Origin: Nitrososphaerota archaeon
GTDB taxonomy: Archaea; Thermoproteota; Nitrososphaeria; Nitrososphaerales; UBA183
Length of the DNA: 9,880 bases
Direction of reading: 5' to 3'
NCBI GenBank assembly: GCA_027886925.1
Contig: JAPCJN010000080.1
Span: 452-10,331, forward strand
Positions 1 through 6,443 of the stretch are shown one piece after another; the first letter of the stretch is position 1, and every line of letters starts with the position of its first letter. Below the pieces are notes generated by a model. The model worked only from the letters and a program-made list of their open reading frames with translations. It was not told the DNA's origin and searched no databases. The position numbers and the translations under genes were made by a program.

Positions 1-690
1 CCGTCGCAGTTAAGCGGAGGGCAGCAGCAGAGAGTGGCCGTCGCAAGGAGCATCTCGTACGAGCCCAAGGTGTTGCTGCTCGATGAGCCGTTGAGCAACC
101 TTGACCAGAAGGAGCGCGAGCGGGTTCGTGGAGAGCTCAGGCTTCTGCTGAAGCGGATTGGGATCACGACCGTCTTTGTCACCCACGACCAGGAAGAGGC
201 CTTCGTCATCTGTGACAGGGTCATCCTCATGAACCGCGGAAAGATCGAGCAAGAGGGTACGCCCGACTCCCTCTACGCTTCCCCCGCGAACATGTTTGTC
301 GCCGAGTTCATCGGGAGAGGGAACATACTGAAGGCCGAGCTCAAGGAGATTGACACGACGGCGCATACTGCCATCTTGTGGATTCCGGAGATGAAGGCAG
401 ACCTCAGATGCGAGTACGAGGGAGAATTCCCCGAGAAGGTGTCAGCCATCGTGATAAGGCGCAACGAGATGGGCTTCAGCCAAAAAATGCCGGACTTCAA
501 AGACAACGTGCTCAGAGGGGTAGTCGTGGCGCGCGAGTATAGGGGCGCCGTCACAGACCACAGGATCACGATAGGAGACGCCGAAATCACGGCGACCACT
601 CATAAATTCGAGAGTCTCGTAGAGACCCAGGTGGGGGATACCCTCTACGTGCACGTCCCCCCGAGGGCGATCAAACCGATCCCCGGTTGA
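1..690 (+). CDS. ABC transporter ATP-binding protein, C-terminal part (5' end outside window)
   Basis: The frame is open from base 1, so this is the last 229 codons of a longer gene. It starts inside the nucleotide-binding domain at the signature motif LSGGQQQR (visible residues 4-11). Walker B VLLLDEP (24-30), the D-loop SNLD (32-35) and the H-loop His62 (VTHDQEEA) follow. The Walker A part is upstream of the window. After 'FVAEFIGRGN' there are roughly 125 residues of beta-rich sequence with an EYRG...GD.LYV.VPP pattern. This matches a TOBE substrate/regulatory domain, as in ATPases of polyamine, iron, sulfate or sugar importers (PotA/FbpC/MalK type). It would energise an inner-membrane importer; the permeases are not in view and the substrate cannot be told. 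It ends TGA, 26 bp before the convergent hydroxylase large-subunit gene. Confidence 0.93.
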   Translation, partial: PSQLSGGQQQRVAVARSISYEPKVLLLDEPLSNLDQKERERVRGELRLLLKRIGITTVFVTHDQEEAFVICDRVILMNRGKIEQEGTPDSLYASPANMFVAEFIGRGNILKAELKEIDTTAHTAILWIPEMKADLRCEYEGEFPEKVSAIVIRRNEMGFSQKMPDFKDNVLRGVVVAREYRGAVTDHRITIGDAEITATTHKFESLVETQVGDTLYVHVPPRAIKPIPG

Positions 691-716
691 GCTCGGCGCC
701 TTTGCCAACTGCATTT

Positions 717-3176
717 CTAATCGCTAGACGCATTTGTGACGCGATAAGACGAAGTCTCCATCCGACTCTGCTCTTTCTGCCCCTCTTTGATTAGAGACCA
801 GACCTTCCACGGGGTGAGTGGTAGGTCTGTTATTTTCACACCAAAGTCGGACAACGCATCTTCGATCCCATTCGCAATCGCCGGGAAGACTGGAATCGTT
901 GGTCCCTCTCCTACCGCCTTGCTCCCAGTCGCTGTGAAAGGCGATGGATACTCCAAGTGGCTCACCTCTATGTCTGGCGTGTCCGCAGCTGTGTTCTTCA
1001 GGTAGTCGGAAAAGGTCGCGGTCAGCATCTGGCCGTCACGGTTCCAGATCATCTCTTCCCTAAGCGTCGCCGACATGATGTGGGCGACGTGGCCGTGTAC
1101 CTGCCCTTCCACGACGGCGGGGTTGATGAGGACTCCAGCGTCGTGCGTGACCACGTACTTCAGTATGGACGTCTTGCCCGTCTCGGCGTCTACCTCCACG
1201 ACGGCGATGTGCACCTGGCTCCCGTAGTTGTTGTGGGCCATCACCCTCCTTTTTTCGTCGGGCAAGTCGGCGTAGGGATAGAAGTAATAGGCCGTCTCGT
1301 GAAGCCCGGGCTCGGCCCCCGGCGGGAGCGTCTCCGCCCTCACCCTGTCATAGGCGGCAGAGGCTATCTCCGCTATAGGGACCGAGCGCTCGGCGTCGCC
1401 TCTCACGAAGGCCCTTCCGTCGTCCAGCTGCACCTCCTCCGGCTTGGCGCTCAGGATGTGCGCGGCGAACTTCTGGATCTTCGTCCGGACCTTCCTCGCG
1501 GCCGCGACGATCGCGCCCATGTCTATGCTCGTGAAGGAGTCGGCGCCCGTGCCGGAAGTGTTCGACCAGGGGCTGCTGAAGCTGTCGAAGACCGAGGAGA
1601 CCTCGACGTCGTCGGGGGTCACTCCCAGCTCGTCCGCAACGACCTGAGAGGTCGTGGTCTCGTGGCTCTGTCCCCAGTTGGTGGCCGCGATCTGGACGGT
1701 GACCTTTCCCAGCGGGTCCATCCTCACGGTCGCGCCCGTGAGTCTCTGACCGGGGGCTTCGGTACCACCCCTCACCATCTGCTCCCTGCCGGGATTCGCG
1801 CCCCCGGGGTCGACGTTGCACGCTATCCCAATCCCGATGTACCTTCCCCCTCGCCTCAGACCTTCCTGCTCCTTTCTCCAGTGCTTGTAGTTCACCGCTT
1901 CCAAGGCTTTCTCGAGGAGTTCCCGGAAGTTCCCCGCGTCTATCAGGTTCCCGCTTGGGGTGATGTAGGGTAGCTCGTCCTGGCTGATGAAGTTCCTGAA
2001 CCTTATCTCCGCGGGGTCGAGATTGAGCCTTTTCGCCGCCAGGTCGACCATCCGCTCCAGCACGAAACCCATGTGAGGCTTGCTCAGCCCCCTGTTGGAG
2101 CCTCCCGGCCCCTTGTTTGTGGCGACGGAGTAGGCCTCGAGCGCGATGTTCTTCATCTTGTAGAGGCCCGTGATGTTTGTCAGCTTGATTGCGTTGTAGT
2201 AGCCCGCATAATAGGCGGAGCCTCCTTCGTTGGTTATGTCCTTCAGCTTGTGGCCAAGGATCGTGCCGTCCTTCTTCAAGGCCATCTCAATGTAGTAGAC
2301 GGCGTCCCTGGAGCCGTTCGTCCCCGCCATCAGCATCTCCCTTCTGTCCTTGACATACTTCACGGGCTTGCCGGCCTTCCAGGAAAGCAGGGAGGCTATG
2401 GTCATGTCCTGCAGGGTTATGCTCCACCTCTCGCCGAAGGTCCCTCCTATGTCGGGGATGACGAACCTGACCTTCACGTCCTTCACCGGAAAGCCCCTGG
2501 TCTGGGCCTTCAGCGATCCCGACCCGGTGGCGTTGCTGTAGAAGGTAAGCGTGTTCTGGGTCTGGTCGTAGTGGGCTGTGACCGTGTCCGGCTCGAGCGG
2601 GGTCGAGCTATACCTGTGGACCGTGAAGCGCTCTTTGATCAAGAGGTCGGCGTCGCGGAATGCGGATTCTACGTCGCCGTACTCCAAGTTGAGGGAGGAG
2701 AAGGTGTTGTTCTCCACGTCCTTGAAGATCCTCGGCGCGCCGGGCTTCATGGCCTCCTCCGGGTCTACGACGGCGGGGAGCTCCTCGTAATCGACGCTTA
2801 TCATGTCGAGAGCGTCCTCGGCCAGGCCCCTGCTCTCGGCCGCCACGGCCGCGACCGGCTGGCCGGCATAGACGGCCTTTTCCACTGCCATGGCATATTC
2901 CTTGATTGGGTATCCCGTCCTGCTGCGCATGGGGTTGGTCAGGGCCGGGAGCTCCTGCCCCGTCAAGACGGCCACGACCCCCTTGAGCCTCGTCAACTCC
3001 GAGGCGTCTACCTTCTTGATCACCGCGTGGGCGTGAGGGCTCCTTAGCACCGCAGCGTAGAGCGCCCCCTTCAGCTGGATGTCGTCGGCGTAGAGGCCCC
3101 TGCCCTGCACGAACCTACGGTCCTCCTTGACCCTGACCGACTTGCCTACCCATCGTCGGACGGTCGGCTGGCTCAA
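717..3176 (-). CDS. Molybdenum hydroxylase large subunit (xanthine/CO/aldehyde dehydrogenase family, molybdopterin-binding)
   Basis: This 819-residue protein is the catalytic Mo-cofactor subunit and is full length for the CoxL/XdhA-type family. The N-terminal 'a/b hammerhead' domain (about 14-130) has the usual GRGLYADD and RSPHAHA motifs. The Mo-cofactor region shows GGTFGERW (244-251; relatives usually GGGFG), a GQSHETT loop (Q503, H505, E506; usually GQGHETT) and the catalytic glutamate E757 in KAVGEGPT. The loop that holds AYRCSFR in form I CO dehydrogenase, or AYRGAGR in related enzymes, reads GPGGSNRGLSKP (R362). It is therefore not a form I CO dehydrogenase and its substrate is unknown. 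The start is a TTG, chosen because GGAGGAG lies 7 bases upstream and homologues begin at the same RxxGKSVxRxED point. It is separated from the small and medium subunit genes by a plus-strand gene. It ends TAG. Confidence 0.95.
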   Translation of the reverse strand: MSQPTVRRWVGKSVRVKEDRRFVQGRGLYADDIQLKGALYAAVLRSPHAHAVIKKVDASELTRLKGVVAVLTGQELPALTNPMRSRTGYPIKEYAMAVEKAVYAGQPVAAVAAESRGLAEDALDMISVDYEELPAVVDPEEAMKPGAPRIFKDVENNTFSSLNLEYGDVESAFRDADLLIKERFTVHRYSSTPLEPDTVTAHYDQTQNTLTFYSNATGSGSLKAQTRGFPVKDVKVRFVIPDIGGTFGERWSITLQDMTIASLLSWKAGKPVKYVKDRREMLMAGTNGSRDAVYYIEMALKKDGTILGHKLKDITNEGGSAYYAGYYNAIKLTNITGLYKMKNIALEAYSVATNKGPGGSNRGLSKPHMGFVLERMVDLAAKRLNLDPAEIRFRNFISQDELPYITPSGNLIDAGNFRELLEKALEAVNYKHWRKEQEGLRRGGRYIGIGIACNVDPGGANPGREQMVRGGTEAPGQRLTGATVRMDPLGKVTVQIAATNWGQSHETTTSQVVADELGVTPDDVEVSSVFDSFSSPWSNTSGTGADSFTSIDMGAIVAAARKVRTKIQKFAAHILSAKPEEVQLDDGRAFVRGDAERSVPIAEIASAAYDRVRAETLPPGAEPGLHETAYYFYPYADLPDEKRRVMAHNNYGSQVHIAVVEVDAETGKTSILKYVVTHDAGVLINPAVVEGQVHGHVAHIMSATLREEMIWNRDGQMLTATFSDYLKNTAADTPDIEVSHLEYPSPFTATGSKAVGEGPTIPVFPAIANGIEDALSDFGVKITDLPLTPWKVWSLIKEGQKEQSRMETSSYRVTNASSD

Positions 3177-3183
3177 TGTCGTG

Positions 3184-3190
3184 CTCCTCC
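3184..3190 (-). promoter_or_regulatory. Shine-Dalgarno site of the hydroxylase large subunit
   Basis: On the minus strand this reads GGAGGAG, seven bases before the TTG at 3176-3174. It is the strongest ribosome binding site seen in the window and it decides the non-ATG start of the large subunit gene. Confidence 0.8.
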
Positions 3191-3235
3191 GCCCGTGTCT
3201 CGGTCTCGCAACTGCCCCGTCGTCTCAAGAGCAAG

Positions 3236-3244
3236 TTATATTTA
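3236..3244 (+). promoter_or_regulatory. Archaeal TATA box for the FAD oxidoreductase gene (possibly bidirectional)
   Basis: The sequence TTATATTTA stands out in a GC-rich intergenic region. Archaeal transcription usually starts about 25-27 bases downstream of the box centre. That places the start near 3266, only about 5 bases before the ATG at 3271, so the mRNA would be nearly leaderless. This supports 3271 over the earlier in-frame ATG at 3244, which lies within the box. The minus-strand reading, AAATATAAC, could also serve the divergent large subunit gene, giving a leader of about 35 bases that would contain its Shine-Dalgarno site. Confidence 0.6.
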
Positions 3245-3270
3245 TGCCGAAACGCGGCGAGATTCGTTTC

Positions 3271-4671
3271 ATGGCAAAGGTGGTCGTCGTCGGGGCCGGC
3301 TTCGGAGGCATAAGCGCCGCCGCGTGCGCTCGCAAGGCAGGGGCGGACGTGACCCTGGTGGAGCGGACCGACCAGCTCCTGGGCGTGGGGCTCCACTCTG
3401 GCATCTTCTACAACGACGGACGCCAGGCCGGCACCGAGGAGCTGAAGGCCTTGGGGGGAGGGTGGATTGTGGACATCATCGAGAACCCTCCGGTCCTCAT
3501 GTATCCCCGCACGGACATGAACTGGAGCGCGGTGGACGACCTCGTCCAGAAGGTGCACGCGACGGCGATCTTCCACTGCATGCGGGCCGAGACCCACATC
3601 AGGAAGTACCTACGGGACATCGGGGTCGAGATAATCTTCGGCAACAAGGCGGTAGACGTCGAGGTGGGAAGGGCCCAGAACGCGCAAGGCGACCTCGTCC
3701 TCAAGGTCCTATTGGAGAAGGGGCAGAAGTTGGAGGCCGATGCCTTCGTCGACGGGACGGGCGGGGCGGGCGGTGTCCAGATCTGCAAGGACTACGGCTA
3801 CGGCTGCGTCGAGTGCATGCTCCGCTGCAACAGCTTCGGGGACAGGGTGAGCATAGCGACGAAGGCCGGGGCCCCGGAGCTCAGGAAGATACGGGACTCG
3901 AAGCACGGGGGAGGTTTCGGCGGCCTGAGCTCGGCGGCGTCGTTCTACGACGACTCCATAGCCCCAGAGCTGTTGGAGGAGGTGAAGAGGGAAGGGAGCG
4001 CAAAGATCGCAGTCCCGGAGGAGGTCCAGAACATGACCAAGATCGGGCTGAGCACGAACCTCCCCTACGACCCCTCCCACGTAAAGTCGATCAAGGTGGC
4101 ATACCCGGGCTTCTTCAAGGCCAACGGGCTCGTCTTCATGCCCCTGGAGGACGTCAGGAAGCTCAAAGGGATGCAAGACGCGAGGTACTCGGACCCGCTC
4201 GGAGGAGGGGTCGGGAACGCGGTGAGGTTCATGTCGATGGCGCCGAGGACCGACTCGCTCAGGGTGATCGGGTTCCGCAACCTCTTCGTCGCGGGGGAGA
4301 AGGGCGGGCCAAACGTCGGCATCCAGGAGTGCATGGTCACCGGCGGCCTGGCCGGCTACAACGCCGCCCGGGTCGCGTTCGGGTGGGACCCGCTGGTCCT
4401 CCCGCGCGAGACGGTCACGGGTGACTTTATCGCGTTCGTCGGCGAGATGATGAAGACCGAGAAGGGCCTCACGGCGACCTACTCCATGACCAAGCCGCCG
4501 TTCAGGACGATGATGGGGGAGAAGGGATGGTGGGCGAAGACCGTTCCCATTGCGGTCGTGGAGGCGAAGAAGCGCATCGAGGACGCGGGCCTGACTGGGA
4601 TAATGGCGCAGCAGCTGGAGCAGGCGCCGAGGCGGCAGGTCACCGTGACGTCCGAGAGCGGGAAGGAATAG
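3271..4671 (+). CDS. FAD-dependent oxidoreductase with four-cysteine motif (GidA-like flavoprotein)
   Basis: The protein has 466 residues. An N-terminal Rossmann FAD-binding fold is shown by [10 protein letters not shown] (4-13) with the ribose-binding acidic residue E31 at the end of the second strand. The C-terminal NLFVAGE (337-343), followed by a GGLAGYNAA helix, closes the FAD site as in GidA/TrmFO-like flavoproteins. In the middle are C172, C179, C182 and C186 (CX6CX2CX3C), which may bind an Fe-S cluster or form a redox disulfide. From memory, similar uncharacterised 'FAD-dependent oxidoreductases' with a CxxCxxxC segment occur in anaerobic bacteria. The reaction is unknown. The start at 3271 fits the TATA spacing and leads straight into the FAD motif. 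The gene lies antisense between the large and small hydroxylase subunit genes, and its last 32 bases overlap the end of the small subunit gene, tail to tail. A role with the hydroxylase is inferred. Confidence 0.9.
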   Translation: MAKVVVVGAGFGGISAAACARKAGADVTLVERTDQLLGVGLHSGIFYNDGRQAGTEELKALGGGWIVDIIENPPVLMYPRTDMNWSAVDDLVQKVHATAIFHCMRAETHIRKYLRDIGVEIIFGNKAVDVEVGRAQNAQGDLVLKVLLEKGQKLEADAFVDGTGGAGGVQICKDYGYGCVECMLRCNSFGDRVSIATKAGAPELRKIRDSKHGGGFGGLSSAASFYDDSIAPELLEEVKREGSAKIAVPEEVQNMTKIGLSTNLPYDPSHVKSIKVAYPGFFKANGLVFMPLEDVRKLKGMQDARYSDPLGGGVGNAVRFMSMAPRTDSLRVIGFRNLFVAGEKGGPNVGIQECMVTGGLAGYNAARVAFGWDPLVLPRETVTGDFIAFVGEMMKTEKGLTATYSMTKPPFRTMMGEKGWWAKTVPIAVVEAKKRIEDAGLTGIMAQQLEQAPRRQVTVTSESGKE

Positions 4672-5161
4672 CCTTCACTTTCCGCGTCCGGCCCATATTA
4701 TCCGCGGCTGCCTCGATGGATTTCACTATGTTGACGTAGCCTGTGCACATGCAGAGGTTCCCGGATATCCCCTCCCTGATCTCGCCCTCGCTCGGGTCTG
4801 GGTTGTTTAGCAGGAGTTCGTAGGCGGCCATCAGCATCCCCGGGGTGCAGTAGCCGCACTGCAGGCCGTGGTGCTCCCAGAAGGCCTCCTGTATCGGGTG
4901 CAGCTCCTGTCCATTCGCCAGGCCTTCGACCGTCAATATCTCAGCGCCCTCCGCCTGCTGGGCGAAGACCAAGCAGGACTTCACCACCTTACCGTTCAAG
5001 ATGATGGAGCAGGCGCCGCACCTTCCCACTATGCAGCCCACGTGCGTCCCCGTGAGCCCGAGCTCCTCCCTGAGGAAGAAGGTCAGGAGGGTCCTCGGCT
5101 CGGCACTGCCCGAGTATCTCTTTCCGTTGACCGTCAGGCTGACCTGCTTCGGCGGGCTCAA
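4640..5161 (-). CDS. Molybdenum hydroxylase small subunit (two 2Fe-2S clusters)
   Basis: The protein has 173 residues; the family is usually about 150-170. It carries electrons from the Mo-cofactor of the large subunit to the FAD of the medium subunit. All eight cluster ligands are visible. The plant-ferredoxin-type cluster uses C43, C48, C51 and C63 (CX4CX2CX11C). The second, helical [2Fe-2S]-binding domain uses C102 and C105 (QCGYCTPGM) and C137 and C139 (NLCMCTGY; most relatives have NLCRCTGY). The start is TTG, 17 bases after the medium subunit stop, which indicates translation from the same mRNA; the nearby GGGA is a weak, distant ribosome site. No better in-frame start precedes the conserved first strand. 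The basic C-terminal tail (from about 155) runs into the convergent oxidoreductase gene and is not part of the conserved fold. Confidence 0.96.
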   Translation of the reverse strand: MSPPKQVSLTVNGKRYSGSAEPRTLLTFFLREELGLTGTHVGCIVGRCGACSIILNGKVVKSCLVFAQQAEGAEILTVEGLANGQELHPIQEAFWEHHGLQCGYCTPGMLMAAYELLLNNPDPSEGEIREGISGNLCMCTGYVNIVKSIEAAADNMGRTRKVKAIPSRSRTSR

Positions 5162-5178
5162 GGCTCGTTCGATTCCCT

Positions 5179-6036
5179 TCAGATCCTGCCGAGGCTCTGC
5201 CTTATGGCCCGCCTCACGTGGACCTTGACCATTTCGCGCTTGTACTCCGCGCTTCCCCTTATGTCGGACGAGGGGTTGGACATCTCGCCAGCCTTCTCGC
5301 CCGCTTCAGCCACCAGGTCGTCGCTAGGCTCCTGCCCCTTCAACACGTCTTCGGCCTTTGTCGCCCTTATCGGTGTCGAACCGACTCCCGCCAGCCCTAG
5401 CCTCGCGTCCTCGCACACCCCGGCGCCGTCAAGGGTCATGATTGCGGCTACCCCCACTATCGCCAAGTCGCTTGAACCTCTCTCGAGCTTCACGTAGGCT
5501 CCTCCGCTCCTCGGCGGCGGGACAAGGACCCTGACCTCGGTGAGGATTTCGCTCTTGCGAAGGGTGGTCGAAAAGACGTCTTTGAAGAAATGCTTCGCGT
5601 CGATGACGCGCTCCTTGGAGGGGCCTGCGACCTTGAACTCTGCGTCGAGCGCCAGCACGGCGGCGGGTACGTCGGCTGCGGGGTCGGCGTGACATATGGT
5701 GCCGCCAATGGTGCCTCTGTTTCTGACCTGTTGGTCGCCGATACGGCTGGCTGCTTCGGATAGGGTTTTGCATTTCGTGTTGATTATGGGAGATGCGGCT
5801 ACGGCGTTGTGCACGGTCATCGAGCCTATGAGCAGATGGTCCTTCTCTTTCCTTATGTAGCTCAGCCCTGGTATCTTCCTCATATCCACCAAATGGGCAG
5901 GGCTCGCGAGCCTCAGCTTCATGAGGGGCACAAGGCTCTGCCCTCCCGCCAGAACCTTCGAATCGTTTTTGCTCAGCAGAGAAATTGCTTCAGAGACGGT
6001 GGTAGGCGCGTGCAATTCGAAAGGGCGTGGAATCAT
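5179..6036 (-). CDS. Molybdenum hydroxylase medium subunit (FAD-binding, CoxM type)
   Basis: The protein has 285 residues, normal for the CoxM-type FAD subunit, which passes electrons from the 2Fe-2S subunit to an external acceptor. The two FAD-binding motifs are present: AGGQSLVP (30-37) and [14 protein letters not shown] (109-122), the latter preceded by the usual QVRNRG. The C-terminal CO-dehydrogenase-flavoprotein-type domain follows (about 175-280; [20 protein letters not shown]). The start is ATG with GGAAGG six bases upstream (6043-6048). It is the first gene of the minus-strand unit medium-small, and large lies beyond the interposed oxidoreductase. It is divergent from the Lrp-domain gene across about 164 bases. 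A weak TATA-like ACATATC lies around 6066, but its spacing is a poor fit with use of the ribosome site. Confidence 0.96.
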   Translation of the reverse strand: MIPRPFELHAPTTVSEAISLLSKNDSKVLAGGQSLVPLMKLRLASPAHLVDMRKIPGLSYIRKEKDHLLIGSMTVHNAVAASPIINTKCKTLSEAASRIGDQQVRNRGTIGGTICHADPAADVPAAVLALDAEFKVAGPSKERVIDAKHFFKDVFSTTLRKSEILTEVRVLVPPPRSGGAYVKLERGSSDLAIVGVAAIMTLDGAGVCEDARLGLAGVGSTPIRATKAEDVLKGQEPSDDLVAEAGEKAGEMSNPSSDIRGSAEYKREMVKVHVRRAIRQSLGRI

Positions 6037-6042
6037 GCCCGT

Positions 6043-6048
6043 CCTTCC
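6043..6048 (-). promoter_or_regulatory. Ribosome binding site of the FAD (medium) subunit
   Basis: The minus strand reads GGAAGG six bases before the ATG at 6036. It supports this start and suggests a leadered transcript for the hydroxylase unit. Confidence 0.5.
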
Positions 6049-6146
6049 GATGCGTCAAACGTAGATATGTCTTCTCGGCGGCGCAAAGCCGATGACCACT
6101 GAGACACACCCATCGCTTCCGGCTACAGGAAGTGCGAGCAAACCAA

Positions 6147-6154
6147 CTTAATAT
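6147..6154 (+). promoter_or_regulatory. Possible TATA box for the Lrp-domain gene
   Basis: CTTAATAT is an AT-rich island in the divergent region between the medium subunit gene and the Lrp-domain gene. Transcription would start near 6177, giving a leader of about 24 bases to the GTG at 6201 or 33 bases to the ATG at 6210. A short inverted repeat (cttcc at 6116-6120 and ggaag at 6128-6132) lies just upstream. Confidence 0.4.
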
Positions 6155-6200
6155 CCCTGACCTGAACTGATGCGGACGTGCTTCATGTGGGGGGCCTGCG

Positions 6201-6443
6201 GTGGGCGGTATGCTCGCTTTCATAATGATGAACGTAAGAGTCGGGACTGACAAGGACGTCGTCGACCGACTCAGGAAGGTCGAAGGAGTGAGGGCCGTCT
6301 ACGAGGTCTACGCCGTCTACGATGTCGTCGCGATAGCGGAGGCAGCGACGATGGAGGGGCTCAACGAGCTGGTCAACTCGGAGATTCGGAAGATAGAGGA
6401 GATCACGAGCACCAACACGATGCTCGCCGAGAAGTATGAGTAG
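6201..6443 (+). CDS. Stand-alone Lrp/AsnC ligand-binding (RAM) domain protein
   Basis: The protein has 80 residues from GTG 6201, or 77 from ATG 6210. The ATG start gives the family-like opening MLAFIMMNVRVG and may be the real one; GGGGGG at 6189-6194 would serve the GTG. The whole protein matches the C-terminal beta-alpha-beta-beta-alpha-beta domain of Lrp/AsnC regulators, with VxGVxxVYEVYAVYDVVAIAEA (about 27-48) and an ending STNTMLAEKYE. The DNA-binding helix-turn-helix is absent. In Lrp proteins this domain oligomerises and binds amino acids or other small molecules. Single-domain versions are common in archaea and may sense ligands or pair with full-length Lrp proteins. It is divergent from the hydroxylase unit, and its last 127 bases are antisense to the end of the surface protein gene. 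Its ligand and target are unknown. Confidence 0.88.
   Translation: MGGMLAFIMMNVRVGTDKDVVDRLRKVEGVRAVYEVYAVYDVVAIAEAATMEGLNELVNSEIRKIEEITSTNTMLAEKYE

Noticed and set aside
957..1973. 338-residue plus-strand open frame opposite the hydroxylase large subunit
   Set aside because: It is a shadow of a high-GC coding region; the opposite strand encodes a clear molybdopterin enzyme, and this translation has low-complexity R/G/V/H-rich sequence without domains.
2073..3047. 324-residue plus-strand open frame opposite the same gene
   Set aside because: It is also a shadow frame: no recognisable motif, no promoter or ribosome site, and composition typical of antisense GC-rich codons.
717..3176. Calling the large subunit a form I CO dehydrogenase (CoxL)
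   Set aside because: The diagnostic AYRCSFR active-site loop is absent, so only the superfamily can be named.
3127..3270. 48-codon N-terminal extension of the FAD oxidoreductase
   Set aside because: It would overlap the large subunit start and both promoter elements; the FAD motif begins right after the ATG at 3271, and the TATA box lies within the extension.
3195..4424. 409-residue plus-strand frame inside the FAD oxidoreductase gene
   Set aside because: It is an out-of-frame reading full of R, G and P; the overlapping frame has a clear Rossmann FAD motif.
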